From assembly GCA_002686955.1 (NCBI GenBank), contig NYZA01000139.1:1-18383 (forward strand): a stretch of DNA of 18,383 bases, written 5' to 3'. Below are positions 1-8,341 of this stretch, one piece after another (position 1 is the stretch's first letter; every line of letters begins with the position of its first letter). This stretch comes from Gemmatimonadota bacterium. Lineage in GTDB: Bacteria; GCA-2686955. The notes under the pieces were generated by a model, which saw only the letters and a list, made by a program, of their open reading frames with translations, made no database searches and was not told the origin of the DNA. Position numbers and translations under genes: made by a program.

Positions 1-263
1 CCGTCGCCTACGCGACGGGAAAGATCGGCGAGCGGCTGCTTTTCGCGGATCTTCGCATCGACTCTCCCTACAACACCTATCTCTACCCCGGCCTGCCCCC
101 GGGACCGATCAACAATCCGGGGCTCGCGTCGATCCGGGCGGTGCTCCGCCCCGAGTCGCACGGCTTTCTCTATTTCGTCCACGGGGGCGAGGGCAGGCAT
201 GTATTCAGCCGCACTTTGAGCGAGCATCAGTCGGCTGTCCGAGAAGCCCGCCAGCGTCGTTGA
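1..263 (+). CDS. mltG: Endolytic murein transglycosylase MltG, C-terminal end (5' partial)
   Basis: About 86 codons are present, read in frame from base 3 to a TGA at 261-263; the start lies outside the window. The translation carries the C-terminal signature of the MltG/YceG family: '[17 protein letters not shown]', then 'NPGLASI', then 'FLYFV' and '[10 protein letters not shown]'. Members of this family are single-pass inner-membrane enzymes that cut nascent glycan strands and so set peptidoglycan strand length. The catalytic glutamate lies upstream and cannot be seen here. The gene ends 75 bp before the TPR lipoprotein gene on the same strand, so read-through is possible. Identification rests on the conserved C-terminal motif only, but that motif is very characteristic. 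Confidence 0.93.
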   Translation, partial: VAYATGKIGERLLFADLRIDSPYNTYLYPGLPPGPINNPGLASIRAVLRPESHGFLYFVHGGEGRHVFSRTLSEHQSAVREARQRR

Positions 264-338
264 CACCGCTAAGGTCTAGCGATACCGTGGCGGATTCGCA
301 ACCCCGCATCGGACGAGCCGGAGAGGAGCTCTAATCAG

Positions 339-1397
339 ATGAAGCGGACCCTGTCTTTCATCGCACTGGTTTTCGCCGTGGCCGTTTCCGGCTGCACCCC
401 GCCCAACAAGAACTTCACCGGGGGCAAGCTCGACTTCAAAGCCCAACGGTATGAAAAGGCGAAGGGTCAGTTCGCGCAGGCGCTCGAAACCGAGCCTCAG
501 AACCCTGAGATCCACCTCTTCATGGGCCGCACACTGATCGAGATGAAGGATTTCACCGGTGCCAGGGGGGCGTTTGATCAGGCGATCGAGCTTGGCGGTG
601 AGCCGTACGCGGGCAAGGTGACCGCCGCGGTCGATCCGAAGTATGTGGAGCTATTCAAGGACGGGAAGACATACGCCGACGCCGACAAGCTGGACAAGGC
701 GGTCGAGAGCATGAGCAAGGCGGCCCTGCTCGATCCCAGCCGTTTCGACGCGCACCACGCGCTCGGCGTCATACAGGCAAAGAGGGACGAGTTCGGTGCT
801 GCCGAAGCCAGCCTCGAGCGAGCGGCGGAGATCAAGCCGGAAGACCGAGATGTTCTCTTCAGTCTCGGCGTGGTCCAGTACAACGCCACGAAATACGAAG
901 GAGCGATTCTCACATTCAAGAAGATCCTCGAGCTGAGCCCCGGTGAGCTTTCGGCTCTGGAGAACCTGGCGCGCTGCTACCAGCTCTCGGAGCAGTACGA
1001 TGAGATGATCCCCGTCTACAAACAGATCATCAATGCCGATCCGAGCTCATCCGACGCTCACTACAACTACGGTGTCGCTCTCGTCAACGCCGGACGAATC
1101 GAGGAGGCGGCTACCGAGCTCGAGACGGTGCGGGAGCTGACGCCGGACGACAACGAGGCTCTCCTGACACTCTGCCGGCTCTATCGAGACGCTTCGATGT
1201 GGGACAAGGCGATCGCTGGTCTCGAGATCTACGTCGGCGCCGTGCCCGACGACCCGGCCGGCTACACGGAACAGGCCCGCGTCTACACCGCGATGGCCGA
1301 CGCCCTTGCGGCCGAGGGGAGCAACGCCGAGGCCAACAGGCTGCGAACGAAGGCACTCGATGCCTTGACGATCGCCGGCGACAAGTCCGGCGGCTGA
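339..1397 (+). CDS. TPR-repeat lipoprotein
   Basis: The 352-residue product starts with a lipoprotein signal: basic MKR, a hydrophobic stretch and the lipobox 'AVSGC' with Cys19. It should be lipidated and anchored in the envelope. From about residue 25 to 345 it is a run of roughly eight tetratricopeptide units, each recognisable by A/G/Y positions and a 'P' closing the second helix (for example 'ALETEPQNPEIH', 'AALLDPSRFDAHHALG', 'ILELSPGELSALENLA', 'IINADPSSSDAHYNYG'). TPR arrays are protein-docking scaffolds; no catalytic domain is visible and the partner is unknown. A GAGGAG sequence at 323-328 lies 10 nt before the ATG. The next gene follows after 13 bp, so the two are probably co-transcribed. 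Confidence 0.9.
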   Translation: MKRTLSFIALVFAVAVSGCTPPNKNFTGGKLDFKAQRYEKAKGQFAQALETEPQNPEIHLFMGRTLIEMKDFTGARGAFDQAIELGGEPYAGKVTAAVDPKYVELFKDGKTYADADKLDKAVESMSKAALLDPSRFDAHHALGVIQAKRDEFGAAEASLERAAEIKPEDRDVLFSLGVVQYNATKYEGAILTFKKILELSPGELSALENLARCYQLSEQYDEMIPVYKQIINADPSSSDAHYNYGVALVNAGRIEEAATELETVRELTPDDNEALLTLCRLYRDASMWDKAIAGLEIYVGAVPDDPAGYTEQARVYTAMADALAAEGSNAEANRLRTKALDALTIAGDKSGG

Positions 1398-1410
1398 TCA
1401 GGAACGACCA

Positions 1411-2289
1411 ATGAACCCAGGATCCACCGCACGGGCGCTCTTCCTCGCCCTTTTGCTATCGGTTTTCCCCGCGAAGGCACAGATCGATCCCCTCGCGGCC
1501 CTCGAGCGGTCCGTCTCCCCCTTCATTCAGGTCGACAATCCGGGCATGGAAGGGTACGAGGCCCAGGTCGATTTCAGCGGCAGCGCCTTGCTCGGCCTGT
1601 TGCAGATGACCAAAACCCGCTCGCTCGAGCCTCCTCGTTTCGTCGAGAGGATGGACTCAGGCGGTCGCTTCACGATGTCCGCGGCGAACGAAAGCTATCC
1701 GGAAGACGTGATCCGGGAGGTCGAGATCCAGCTCTTGCCCTTCCAGCTCTTCTTCACGACCACACGCGACGCCAACCGCAAGGAACTGTTGAAGCTGCGT
1801 GGCCGGGCGGAAGCGGAGATGGTCGAGACCGAGCTCTTCGGCAGCGCCTGCGTCCGCATAGATCTCGCTCCCAAGAGCGGTGAGCTGATGACGCAGGCCC
1901 GCATGTTGCCGAATGGGGATCGGCGGGTTTCGCGGACGACGATGACCAGCTACTGGATCGATACCTCGCTGGGCGCGATCCGTCGGATCGTCAGCCGTTC
2001 GGAATCTCAGAACGAGACATCGGATGGCACGCCCACAGGAGCGTCGGAAACCAAAGAGATGACGTACGATGTTGATTACGAGCGATTCGCGGGCCGTGTC
2101 GTGCCGGTGCGCATCGTTCAGTCGATCGACGGCTACGACACTTTCGAGCAGCGAATCTCGTACCGGCTGGAAGAAGACCACGCCGTTTTCGATCGCAGGG
2201 ATACCGACTACTTCCAGGCCGATCGATTGGGTCTGCGGGCCACGGCCCGTGCTTCGTACGAGAGCTACGTTTTCGGTCGTCCCGATTGA
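1411..2289 (+). CDS. Secreted protein of unknown function, possibly LolA-like fold
   Basis: The 292-residue product has a clear Sec signal peptide with a hydrophobic core at residues 9-19 and a predicted cut after 'AKA' (residues 21-23). The mature part is rich in alternating hydrophobic/polar beta segments and contains no enzyme motif I recognise. It runs from an early 'FIQVDNPGMEGYEAQVDFS' segment through a 'YWIDTSLGAIRRIVSR' segment to 'YERFAGRVVPVRIVQSIDG'. The pattern of a lipid-cradle-like sheet, in which a fixed substrate 'slope' is tested, resembles LolA/LppX-type periplasmic carriers, but this is a guess from texture, not a motif match. AGGA at 1400-1403 lies 7 nt before the ATG. It follows the TPR lipoprotein by 13 bp and precedes priA by 37 bp, so the TPR gene and this one look like an envelope pair. 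Confidence 0.82.
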   Translation: MNPGSTARALFLALLLSVFPAKAQIDPLAALERSVSPFIQVDNPGMEGYEAQVDFSGSALLGLLQMTKTRSLEPPRFVERMDSGGRFTMSAANESYPEDVIREVEIQLLPFQLFFTTTRDANRKELLKLRGRAEAEMVETELFGSACVRIDLAPKSGELMTQARMLPNGDRRVSRTTMTSYWIDTSLGAIRRIVSRSESQNETSDGTPTGASETKEMTYDVDYERFAGRVVPVRIVQSIDGYDTFEQRISYRLEEDHAVFDRRDTDYFQADRLGLRATARASYESYVFGRPD

Positions 2290-2326
2290 GCAGGGGCGTC
2301 GTCTTGCGCCCCTCGCTTCGAATCTG

Positions 2327-4774
2327 GTGAGGAAACCGAAGTTCCTCGTCGTGGCGATGCCGGTTCCGCTCCGGCGCGTGTTTACCTATACCGCCCCACG
2401 CGGGTGGAAGAAGCCGCTTCCCGAGATCGGCTCACGAGTGCGCGCACCCTTCGCGGGACGCACGATGACCGGATTCGTCGTGGGTCATAGCGACCGGATC
2501 GCCAAGGGGATCGAGCCCCGACCGATCGTGGACATCGTCGATTCGGAACCGATTATGGGTCGCTCCGAGCTCGCGTTCTGTCGCGACGTGGCGCGACACT
2601 ATCTCGCCCCACTCGGAGAAGCGCTGCGCGTCTCGGCCCCTCCAGGTGGGGCGGGGGGGGAACGGTGCCGCGTCGAGCTGATTGCGGCGCCTCGGGAATG
2701 CTCCTCCGAGCTCTTCCCTAGCGAGCGGATCGACAAGAGCCTCGGCAGCGTTCAGCGGGCGCTCGTCGATCATCTGCGGGAGCGTGGGCCAACCAGCGTC
2801 GGTGCTCTCGCGCGGGCTGTCGGCAGGCGCCGGCTCGAGGGCCCGTTGAAACGCCTGGAGGCACGCGGAATCGTGCGGATCCTCCGAAGCGCCGGTGCTG
2901 CGGTCGGGGCCCGTCGAATCCGGGTACTGACACTGGTCGACCCCTCGCGGGCCGGCAGGATCGGGCCGAGAGGTCGCGAGCTGACCGAGCTCCTGGGGGC
3001 ATCGGGTGGCTCTTTGGCAAGCGGACGGCTCGTTCGAGAGCTTGGCTTCTCCGACGGAACGTTGCGCTCCCTCGTGCGCTGGGGGGTGGCCCGATTCGAG
3101 CAGGTGGTCGTGCCCCGTTACGGCGGATTGCAGGCTCTGCCGATCGACGCAGGCGAGTTCGAGCCCTCGCGGGCGCAGCGAAGTGCGAGTGATGCGATCG
3201 GGAGATCGATCCGCGCCAATGAGGGTCGGGCCTTCCTCCTGCACGGAGTGACCGGCAGTGGAAAGACCCACGTTTACCTCGAAGCGGCGAAGGAGGCTCT
3301 CGATCAGGGGCGCGCCGTCTTGGTTCTCGTCCCGGAGATCGCTCTCACGCCTCAGATCTACACCGCGTTCGAGCGACGCTTTCCGGGGCGGGTCGCGGTG
3401 CTGCATTCCGCCCTTTCAGTGGGGGAACGTCGCGACACCTGGTTCGCGATTCGGGAGGGGTTGCGCGATGTGGTGGTTGGCGTGCGTTCGGCCGTTTTTG
3501 CTCCGCTGCCCGATCTCGGCTTGATCGTTGTGGACGAGGAACACGAAAGCTCCTACAAGGGGTCCGGGAGCTTCCCTTACCACGCGCGCGAAGTGGCCCG
3601 CCGGCGAGCATCGGCGGAGGGGGCGACTCTTCTGCTCGGCTCGGCCACGCCTTCTCTGGAGAGCTATCACCAGACGGCGGAAGGAGGCGATCTCCACCTG
3701 CTCGAGCTGCCGGAGCGTGTTGACGATCGCGCGCTTCCCGCCGTGAGGATCGCCGATATGGTCGAGGAGATCCGCCGGGGAAACCGAGGGGCTTTTTCGT
3801 CCGAGTTGAAGGGTGCCATTCGCGCCCGGCTGGAAGCCAGGGAGCAAATCATCTTGTTGCTGAATCGGCGCGGCTACAGCCCTTCGGTTCAATGCGCGGC
3901 CTGTGGCGAGATTCCCGAATGCGGCACTTGCGCCGTTCGCCTAGTCTACCACAGGCAGGGGGAGCGCCTGCGTTGTCACTACTGCGGTTTCGATGAGGCG
4001 CTGCCCTCCACCTGCCCCGGCTGTGGTGCGGATCGCCGCCTCTTCCGCGGTTGGGGTACACAGCGGATCGAAGAGGAGCTGGCCCGCCATTTCCCCGAGG
4101 CACGTGTGCTCCGCCTGGACCAGGATGCGACTCGGCGCAAGGGGGGCCACTTCAAGATCCTCGATTCCTTCGCCCGACGCGAGGCCGATATTCTGCTCGG
4201 CACCCAGATGGTCGCGAAGGGCCTCGATCTGCCGGGAGTGACTCTGGTGGGAGTCATCAACGCCGACATCGGCCTCTCGATCGCCGATTTCCGCTCGGCG
4301 GAGCGCAGCTTCCAGCTTCTCACCCAGGTCTCGGGGCGGGCGGGACGAGGGTCGTCTCCGGGCGAAGTCGTCATGCAGACTAACGCGCCGCGGAACTACG
4401 CGATTCGCCACGCCCGATCCCACGATTTCGCGAGCTTCTACGACGAAGAGATCGCCTACCGGCGTGAGTTGGTCTATCCGCCCTTCTCGCGTCTGATCGC
4501 AATCCTGGTGCGGGGGCCCGATCCCGCCCGCGTTCTCGAACACGCCCAGTTCATTGCGCACGCTTTGCGCCGGCGCGCTCGGCCTGAGCTCAAGATCCTC
4601 GGTCCGGCCGAGACACCGGTCGCGCGGGTCAAGGGCGAGTACCGCCAACAGCTGTTGATCAAGGCCGCCTCGCTCGATTCCGCGCGAAAGCTGTTGCTCG
4701 ATCTGCTGCGGAAGACGCAACGTCCCGCCGGGGTTTCGGTTGGCGTGGATGTGGATCCGGAGCGGATGGGGTGA
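2327..4774 (+). CDS. priA: Primosomal protein N' (replication restart helicase PriA)
   Basis: PriA is a 3'-5' superfamily 2 helicase that recognises stalled forks and reloads the replicative helicase. The proposed 815-residue product starts at GTG 2327. It shows the N-terminal fork-binding domain opening ('VVAMPVPLRRVFTYTAP'), Walker A GVTGSGKT (307-314), the DEEH box (403-406), and motif III 'GSATPS'. It also shows the full zinc-binding set C523, C526, C532, C535, C550, C553, C563, C566, and motifs V/VI ('GTQMVAKGLDLPGV', 'QVSGRAGRG'). An open frame continues upstream to 2069, but that stretch is out-of-frame sequence of the preceding gene and lacks PriA character. GTG 2327 puts the usual short lead before the conserved 'PVPL' segment; ATG 2357 would cut into it. 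No convincing Shine-Dalgarno precedes GTG 2327, so the exact start is less certain than the identity. Confidence 0.97.
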   Translation: MRKPKFLVVAMPVPLRRVFTYTAPRGWKKPLPEIGSRVRAPFAGRTMTGFVVGHSDRIAKGIEPRPIVDIVDSEPIMGRSELAFCRDVARHYLAPLGEALRVSAPPGGAGGERCRVELIAAPRECSSELFPSERIDKSLGSVQRALVDHLRERGPTSVGALARAVGRRRLEGPLKRLEARGIVRILRSAGAAVGARRIRVLTLVDPSRAGRIGPRGRELTELLGASGGSLASGRLVRELGFSDGTLRSLVRWGVARFEQVVVPRYGGLQALPIDAGEFEPSRAQRSASDAIGRSIRANEGRAFLLHGVTGSGKTHVYLEAAKEALDQGRAVLVLVPEIALTPQIYTAFERRFPGRVAVLHSALSVGERRDTWFAIREGLRDVVVGVRSAVFAPLPDLGLIVVDEEHESSYKGSGSFPYHAREVARRRASAEGATLLLGSATPSLESYHQTAEGGDLHLLELPERVDDRALPAVRIADMVEEIRRGNRGAFSSELKGAIRARLEAREQIILLLNRRGYSPSVQCAACGEIPECGTCAVRLVYHRQGERLRCHYCGFDEALPSTCPGCGADRRLFRGWGTQRIEEELARHFPEARVLRLDQDATRRKGGHFKILDSFARREADILLGTQMVAKGLDLPGVTLVGVINADIGLSIADFRSAERSFQLLTQVSGRAGRGSSPGEVVMQTNAPRNYAIRHARSHDFASFYDEEIAYRRELVYPPFSRLIAILVRGPDPARVLEHAQFIAHALRRRARPELKILGPAETPVARVKGEYRQQLLIKAASLDSARKLLLDLLRKTQRPAGVSVGVDVDPERMG

Positions 4775-4786
4775 ATCTGGTGCCCG

Positions 4787-6133
4787 CTACTCCCCGCAGA
4801 ACTCCCGCACCAGCTCCAAGAAGACCCGCAGTCCCTTCCTGAATCCGCCGACCGGAATCCGCTCGTCGTCGCCGTGGAACATCGCCGCGAAGCTGATCCC
4901 CTCGGGCAGTACGAGAGGAGAGAAGCCGTAGGTGCGGGCGCCGAGCGCGGCGAGCGGCTTCGCATCTGTGAATCCGCTGATCAGATTCGTGACGGCAATC
5001 CCCCCGGGATCGAGTGAAGCAATCGCCCCCTTCATCGCATCGAGCAGCGGATCGCTTCCGTCGATATGGACCGGCGCGCCCTCGGCAACGACCTCGATCT
5101 CGATGTCGGAGCCAACACGCCGGCGCACGAGATCGATCAAGCCCTGGGTCGTTTGGCCCGGCAAGGTGCGGCAGTCGATATGGGCTGACGCCTCGCTCGG
5201 AATCTGGTTCACCTTGATTCCGGCTCCCAGCATCGTCGGCGCGGCGGTGTCATGGAGCATGGCGGAGAAGGCATCGGCGGTTCGTGCGTCGGGAAAGAGG
5301 GCGCGACCGAGCGCTCGGAAGGGGATCGGCTTGAGCAGGGAGCGGACGATCGCCCCCTTTGGGCCGCCTAGACCGTCAGCTAGGGCTCCGACGAATGCCT
5401 TCATGGGAGGAGTGGCTTCGAAGCGGAGCGGGCGTCGCCCCAGAGCGTCGGCGGCCCTCGCCAGGCGCAAGACCGCATTGTCGCGGCTCGGCATCGAGCC
5501 GTGGCCGGGCTCTCCACGGGCGGTGAGCTCGAGCCAGACGAAACCCTTCTCGGCCACCATGATCGGGTAGAAGCGCTTCCCTCCGAAATGGACCGAGTAG
5601 GCACCCGCCTCGCCGAGCGCGTACTCGGCCCGCAGAAGCTCCGGGTGCGTCTCGGCCAACCAGATCGACCCGAGAGCGCTGCCCATCTCTTCGTCGGCGA
5701 AGACGGCCACGATCAGATCTCGGCTGAGTGGGACACGGGCTCGATGCAGCGCCAGCAGTGTCGTGATCTGCATCGCGACTGTCTGCTTCATGTCGATCGC
5801 GCCTCGCCCCCAGATGCAGCCCTCCGCCTCGACCGCATCGAAAGGCGGATGGGACCAGCGGGCCGGATCCGCCGCGACGACATCGACGTGGCCGTGCAGG
5901 AGCAGAGGCGCCTCACTGCCGTCGCCGCTCAACCGAACCACCAGATTCGATCGCCCTTCCTTCTTCCGCAAGACGACCGGCTCGAGCCCCTCGCGTCGAA
6001 GCAACGGCTCGAGGATCTCATCGATGATCAGGGCCTCGTTTCCGGGCGGGTTCGTGGTGTCGACGCGGAGCATCCGCTTCAGCAGGTCGAGCGCTTCTTC
6101 TTCGAGCTCTTGCCAATCCCAATCAGGCGCCAA
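4787..6133 (-). CDS. M20-family zinc metallopeptidase (carboxypeptidase / ArgE-DapE type)
   Basis: The 448-residue protein has the complete M20 di-metal site: 'HGHVDVV' (H82, D84), 'GRGAIDMK' (D114, bridging ligand), 'ADEEMG' (E148 catalytic, E149 ligand), E175 in 'LGEAGAYS', and the C-terminal H420 in 'MFHGDDERI'. The 'GEPGHGSMP' segment supplies the dimerisation-domain histidine. Its size and long form resemble the carboxypeptidase-S/aminoacylase-like branch rather than DapE or ArgE proper, so the substrate is unknown. No signal peptide is seen, so it is probably cytoplasmic. The frame is open up to 6238. I chose TTG 6133 because a strong Shine-Dalgarno lies 7 nt before it and the M20 N-terminal helix ('ALDLLKRMLRVDTTNPPGNE') starts soon after. 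It converges with priA, with 12 bp between the stop codons. Confidence 0.93.
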   Translation of the reverse strand: MAPDWDWQELEEEALDLLKRMLRVDTTNPPGNEALIIDEILEPLLRREGLEPVVLRKKEGRSNLVVRLSGDGSEAPLLLHGHVDVVAADPARWSHPPFDAVEAEGCIWGRGAIDMKQTVAMQITTLLALHRARVPLSRDLIVAVFADEEMGSALGSIWLAETHPELLRAEYALGEAGAYSVHFGGKRFYPIMVAEKGFVWLELTARGEPGHGSMPSRDNAVLRLARAADALGRRPLRFEATPPMKAFVGALADGLGGPKGAIVRSLLKPIPFRALGRALFPDARTADAFSAMLHDTAAPTMLGAGIKVNQIPSEASAHIDCRTLPGQTTQGLIDLVRRRVGSDIEIEVVAEGAPVHIDGSDPLLDAMKGAIASLDPGGIAVTNLISGFTDAKPLAALGARTYGFSPLVLPEGISFAAMFHGDDERIPVGGFRKGLRVFLELVREFCGE

Positions 6134-6140
6134 GGCTGTG

Positions 6141-6149
6141 TCCTCCCCC
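6141..6149 (-). promoter_or_regulatory. Shine-Dalgarno deciding the TTG start of the M20 peptidase
   Basis: Read on the minus strand the site is GGGGGAGGA, followed by 7 nt and then TTG at 6133. It is the only strong ribosome-binding site near the 5' end of this frame. The alternative starts (TTG 6238, the GTG pair at about 6160) have no comparable site. Confidence 0.7.
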
Positions 6150-6250
6150 GGATCCACCACCGAATTCAACAAGAAACCTCGTTGGCCCTTGAGCGACAAG
6201 GAGATATGATCGTGCAAAGAACCACGAACGATCACCAACGAGGTGCAGAA

Positions 6251-6415
6251 ATGGTAGCACAGGGCGTCCTTCCCTTCGAATTCGTTCCGGAGACCAGCAG
6301 GACGACCCTTACGGGGCTGGCCGGGTTGCCTGTCTACCTCGATCTGGTCGCCGTCACGAGTGCGGCTTCAAGCGGGCGAGCCCGATCACCGATCTACTGC
6401 TCCGCGCCCGCATGA
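6251..6415 (+). pseudogene. Relic of an IS1380-type transposase N-terminus
   Basis: The stretch translates as a 54-codon frame from ATG 6251 to TGA 6413. Its first 35 residues ('MVAQGVLPFEFVP', then 'TLTGLAGLPVYLDLVAV') match my recollection of how IS1380-family (DDE) transposases open. After that the resemblance stops, so only the extreme N-terminus remains and the DDE core is absent. I see no matching terminal inverted repeats or target duplication in the following 300 bp. The relic sits between the divergently oriented M20 and secreted-paralogue genes. It suggests an element once inserted here and was then mostly deleted. The family call is from memory of the N-terminal motif and needs a database search. 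Confidence 0.5.
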
Positions 6416-6620
6416 GGACCCTGGAGCTGGCGCGTCCTCCGCCCTGCGCGGTGGGATAGCGTTCGGCGCTGTCCCGATGCCGGTTTTCGGGTGCTTCGAT
6501 CCGGTCATCCGAGCCGGACGTCCAATATGGCGGATGCTGGCGCGCCCTTGCGTACGCGGGCGTCGGCCCCATTACACGCCGCGCCAAGTGGATGATTTTT
6601 CACGTTTGGGCGCCCGCTGG

Positions 6621-6636
6621 GGCCGGTCAGCCGGCC
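6621..6636. other. Perfect 6-bp inverted repeat (hairpin)
   Basis: GGCCGG at 6621-6626 and CCGGCC at 6631-6636 enclose a TCAG loop. There is no following run of T, so a classical intrinsic terminator is not supported. It could be a leftover insertion-sequence structure or a chance GC palindrome. Confidence 0.35.
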
Positions 6637-6696
6637 GATTTCGGGCGTAGGTGGCGAATCCTGGGAGTCCCCCCGATTCCGGTCCCTGACGGATCC

Positions 6697-6705
6697 TGGT
6701 ATCAT
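6697..6705 (+). promoter_or_regulatory. Extended -10 promoter for the secreted-paralogue operon
   Basis: TGG followed at once by TATCAT (6700-6705) gives the TGn extension plus a 5-of-6 match to TATAAT. No good -35 is visible 17 bp upstream, as is common for extended -10 promoters. It lies 26 bp before the GTG start of the first paralogue, leaving a very short leader with GAGGAG at 6718-6723. Confidence 0.5.
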
Positions 6706-6730
6706 TCCGCCTCGCTTGAGGAGACCCAGC

Positions 6731-8338
6731 GTGATTCACGAGACTTGTTTCGCAACCGTCGCACTCGTCGCCTCTTCGATCGCCGCGCCTGGCTCGATCG
6801 CCGGGCAAGCAGCGATAGGCAGGCCCGAAGAGCCGATCGAGATGGAAGGCTCGCGGGTTCCCAATCTGATCGGCACCGGTGTCGACGAATTCGCCCTCTA
6901 CGCATGGGACGGAAGCCAGTTCCAGCCCGTGAACTTTCAGGTCGACGAGAGAGGATCGGGGGGAGCCTATTTCAGCGAAGACGCCATCACCGGTTTCATA
7001 GACGACAACGATCAGATCGTCTTCATGTTGGAGGATGTCGGGGACAGCGTCGGAACCGATGAATGGCTCGACCATCCGAATGTCGATCCCGAGAATCGGT
7101 ATGAAATCGAGCTCACCGATCCACTGAATCCGGATCAGAAAGGGTGGGTCTATCTCTTCCTGGGGGAAGATCTGCCCCTCTCGGGCGAAGACTATGTAGA
7201 TGTTTTGGTGGACGACCCTTTCCATGTCGCATCGGACCGGTACGGCGAGGAGTACTTGCCCGGCATTCCCGGAGCGATGGACGATCTGTATCTTCTACCG
7301 GGAATGGACGGAACCGGTGTCGATCTATACGATCGTATGAAGTTCAGAGTCAAGCTCGGGCCGCTGGTCGATTGGCAAACCGAAGAGGACGGAATAGCCG
7401 AGAATCGTAACTACAAAGATGGAACGGTTCGTGTCGTTCACGCCTACAACGTCACGATGCCGGTCATCGGTTTCGCGATCTCGAACACACAGGTGATCTA
7501 CCACCGCCAGATGTCGATCACACGCAACAAGATTTTTCAGCTCTGGGCCCCTGACGCAAAGCGGATGTTATGGCTCACCGACTTGCATCCGGGTATGAGC
7601 GACTTCGTCTACTACGACAACCGCGGCGGCGACCCCGAGTCGGCCGCTACCTTCGCCGATACGATCGATGGGGACGGTCTTCGGGCCACGGGCGATCTGT
7701 CTACTTTCCAGGAGCTCGTGAGCCCGACGCAGGGCGCTTCGCTCAGCGTGCAGGACAACCGTGTGATTCCGGCGGATGAGGCGCTTTCCTACTATTGTGA
7801 TGCTTGTGAAGATGTAGAGGCCTGGCCGGAGACCGGGGACGGAACCAAATGGGGTGAGAATGGAACCTGGCTGAAACGGATCGAATTCACGACGGAGCCC
7901 TTCGAGCTCGAATCATGGAATTGGCGTTTACCGCCCTACAGCGATGGAAGCCACGGGCAGGAGTTCGCGCGGCGTTATTTCAACCGAGTGACGATCGCGG
8001 CCGACTGGCAGTACCCGGACGGCATCGAAGATGCCGGCGATCGCGCACCTGGAACGGCGCGGGTTCGCATCGATCAAAACGCACCTAATCCGTTCAATCC
8101 CAGAACCAAGATCGACTTCTACATCTCCGGCGGGGCCGGGCGTGTGCGCCTCGATGTGTACGATTTGGCCGGCCGAAGGGTTCGCGTTCTGGTCGACGCT
8201 TCGTTGTCGCCAGGAGATCATGCCGTGGTGTGGGACGGCGACGACGACGCTGGGCGGGCACAGCCTTCGGGTGTCTACACCTGTCGCATCGCGGCCGGTG
8301 AGGATCACGAGTCCCGCCGAATGCTCCTGCTGAAGTAG
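6731..8338 (+). CDS. Secreted protein with C-terminal FlgD Ig-like sorting domain (paralogue A)
   Basis: The 535-residue product has a Sec-type signal (hydrophobic residues 8-24), a long unrecognised N-terminal region to about residue 440, and a terminal beta-sandwich from about 446. That sandwich reads 'APNPFNPRTKIDF', 'VYDLAGRRVRVLV', 'GDHAVVWDGDDDAGR', 'SGVYTCRI' and ends in 'LLLK', the FlgD Ig-like / type A sorting-like tail common in surface proteins of FCB-related phyla. The N-terminal region contains 'NFQVDERG' followed by 'DDNDQIVFMLEDVGD', and a C356-D-A-C359 motif inside 'SYYCDACED'. The same elements recur in the next gene, so the two are tandem duplicates. GTG 6731 was chosen over TTG 6716 because GAGGAG (6718-6723) sits 7 nt before it and would lie inside the longer form. 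The function of the main domain is unknown; there is no hydrolase motif. Confidence 0.88.
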   Translation: MIHETCFATVALVASSIAAPGSIAGQAAIGRPEEPIEMEGSRVPNLIGTGVDEFALYAWDGSQFQPVNFQVDERGSGGAYFSEDAITGFIDDNDQIVFMLEDVGDSVGTDEWLDHPNVDPENRYEIELTDPLNPDQKGWVYLFLGEDLPLSGEDYVDVLVDDPFHVASDRYGEEYLPGIPGAMDDLYLLPGMDGTGVDLYDRMKFRVKLGPLVDWQTEEDGIAENRNYKDGTVRVVHAYNVTMPVIGFAISNTQVIYHRQMSITRNKIFQLWAPDAKRMLWLTDLHPGMSDFVYYDNRGGDPESAATFADTIDGDGLRATGDLSTFQELVSPTQGASLSVQDNRVIPADEALSYYCDACEDVEAWPETGDGTKWGENGTWLKRIEFTTEPFELESWNWRLPPYSDGSHGQEFARRYFNRVTIAADWQYPDGIEDAGDRAPGTARVRIDQNAPNPFNPRTKIDFYISGGAGRVRLDVYDLAGRRVRVLVDASLSPGDHAVVWDGDDDAGRAQPSGVYTCRIAAGEDHESRRMLLLK

Positions 8339-8341
8339 ACG

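Larger units (their letters stand above)
6416..6730. other. Non-coding stretch between the transposase relic and the paralogue operon
   Basis: No reading frame here has family character, a plausible ribosome-binding site and adequate length. The recognisable items are a GC hairpin at 6621-6636 and an extended -10 promoter at 6697-6705, listed separately. The rest may be eroded insertion-sequence DNA, but nothing in it is recognisable as such. Confidence 0.6.

Noticed and set aside
2069-2326. N-terminal extension of PriA
   Set aside because: It is the out-of-frame reading of the preceding secreted-protein gene, Ser/Arg/Thr-rich, and absent from the PriA domain plan.
4765-4800. Bidirectional terminator between priA and the M20 gene
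   Set aside because: GGGG and CCCC blocks can pair weakly, but there is no stable uninterrupted stem and no T run on either strand.
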